Shown here one piece after another: positions 5,272 through 5,505 of a stretch of 5,505 nt of DNA (positions within the stretch are counted from its first letter, which is position 1; each line of letters starts with the position of its first letter). The DNA is taken from positions 1 through 5,505 of the forward strand of contig JAEELC010000181.1 in assembly GCA_016288675.1 (NCBI GenBank), read 5' to 3'. Below the pieces are notes generated by a model, which was not told the origin of the DNA, searched no databases, and worked only from the letters and a program-made list of their open reading frames with translations. Both the position numbers and the translations under genes were made by a program. The stretch is from Acholeplasmatales bacterium. Its GTDB lineage: Bacteria; Bacillota_I; Bacilli_A; Acholeplasmatales; Anaeroplasmataceae.

Positions 5272-5505
5272 CCCAGGAACTATAGTTAAACATTTTAAGA
5301 GAGAAACAGTCTCGGAAGAAGAATTAAAGAGTAATCCTAACAAGTATTTATATGAAATAATAGGTACATCAGCACATACTGAAACAAAAGAATTATTAAT
5401 GGTTTATAAACCATTATATGAAGTAGATTGTTTATTAGGACAAGACTATGCTGCAAGACCATTAGAAATGTTCATGTCAGAAGTAGATCATGAAAAATAT
5501 CCAGA
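5255..5505 (+). CDS. DUF1653-family protein, 3' partial
   Basis: The gene runs off the window end; 83 residues are visible. The sequence fits the DUF1653 family (PF07866): [10 protein letters not shown] at the N-terminus, a [14 protein letters not shown] stretch, [10 protein letters not shown], and [12 protein letters not shown] near the end. These match the family pattern of a small beta-rich fold with conserved His, Tyr, Arg-Pro and Met-Phe positions. The function of the family is not established. The member here has the [14 protein letters not shown] insert seen in longer versions. ATG 5255 lies inside the preceding gene in another frame, with GGAG (5241-5244) ten bases upstream. Being in the T-box operon, it should be induced when the sensed tRNA is uncharged. 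A tRNA synthetase may follow beyond the window, but none is visible. Confidence 0.85.
   Translation, partial: MERKFNPGTIVKHFKRETVSEEELKSNPNKYLYEIIGTSAHTETKELLMVYKPLYEVDCLLGQDYAARPLEMFMSEVDHEKYP

Noticed and set aside
1..5505. Mycoplasma-type genetic code (UGA = Trp)
   Set aside because: All intact genes read fully with the standard code, use TGG for Trp and stop at TAA or TAG.
1..5505. CRISPR array, insertion sequence, tRNA or rRNA gene
   Set aside because: No regularly spaced repeats, transposase, terminal inverted repeats or tRNA/rRNA-like sequences were seen; the only structured RNA is the T-box leader.

Overview
The window looks like chromosome from a low-GC Bacillota or a close relative (Erysipelotrichia-, RF39- or Acholeplasma-like). 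The base composition is strongly A/T, ribosome binding sites are AGGAGG-type, and there is a complete T-box riboswitch, a device found mostly in Bacillota. Tryptophan is encoded by TGG and genes end in TAA or TAG, so nothing calls for the UGA=Trp code of Mycoplasma. All genes are on the + strand. The lineage is an inference; nothing here names a species.

Region 1 (1-3155) is the end of a Tad/type II-secretion-like operon. It holds a TadA/VirB11-family ATPase whose 5' end lies outside the window, then two membrane platform proteins of the TadB/TadC (T2SSF) kind, then a clear intrinsic terminator. The ATPase should power, and the two membrane proteins should anchor, assembly of a surface pilus or export of a substrate. 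The ATPase carries an unusual C-terminal tail of about 200 residues, first acidic, then rich in Pro, Gln and Ala. No pilin, prepilin peptidase or secretin-like gene is in view.

Region 2 (3143-4817) is a compact two-gene unit for sulfur mobilisation. A sigma-A-type promoter partly overlaps the upstream terminator. It drives sufS (PLP cysteine desulfurase) and sufU (zinc-dependent sulfur acceptor), whose stop and start codons abut. SufS takes sulfur from cysteine and SufU receives it for Fe-S cluster assembly or other thiolation. No sufB, sufC or sufD is adjacent.

Region 3 (4818-5505) starts with a promoter and a T-box leader in which nearly every element can be drawn: a kink-turn, a specifier loop, the AG/GNUG distal hairpin, a CCGTTA box, a T-box bulge, an antiterminator and a competing terminator. 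It should let transcription continue when its cognate tRNA is uncharged. The specifier reads as UCU (Ser) or, one base on, CUA (Leu). The first genes behind it are not a tRNA synthetase but an unrecognised 67-residue coiled-coil protein and, overlapping it, a DUF1653-family protein cut by the window end.

The most interesting points are the T-box that controls non-synthetase genes first, the long tail on the secretion ATPase, and the stand-alone sufS-sufU pair. No wholly new system is evident.
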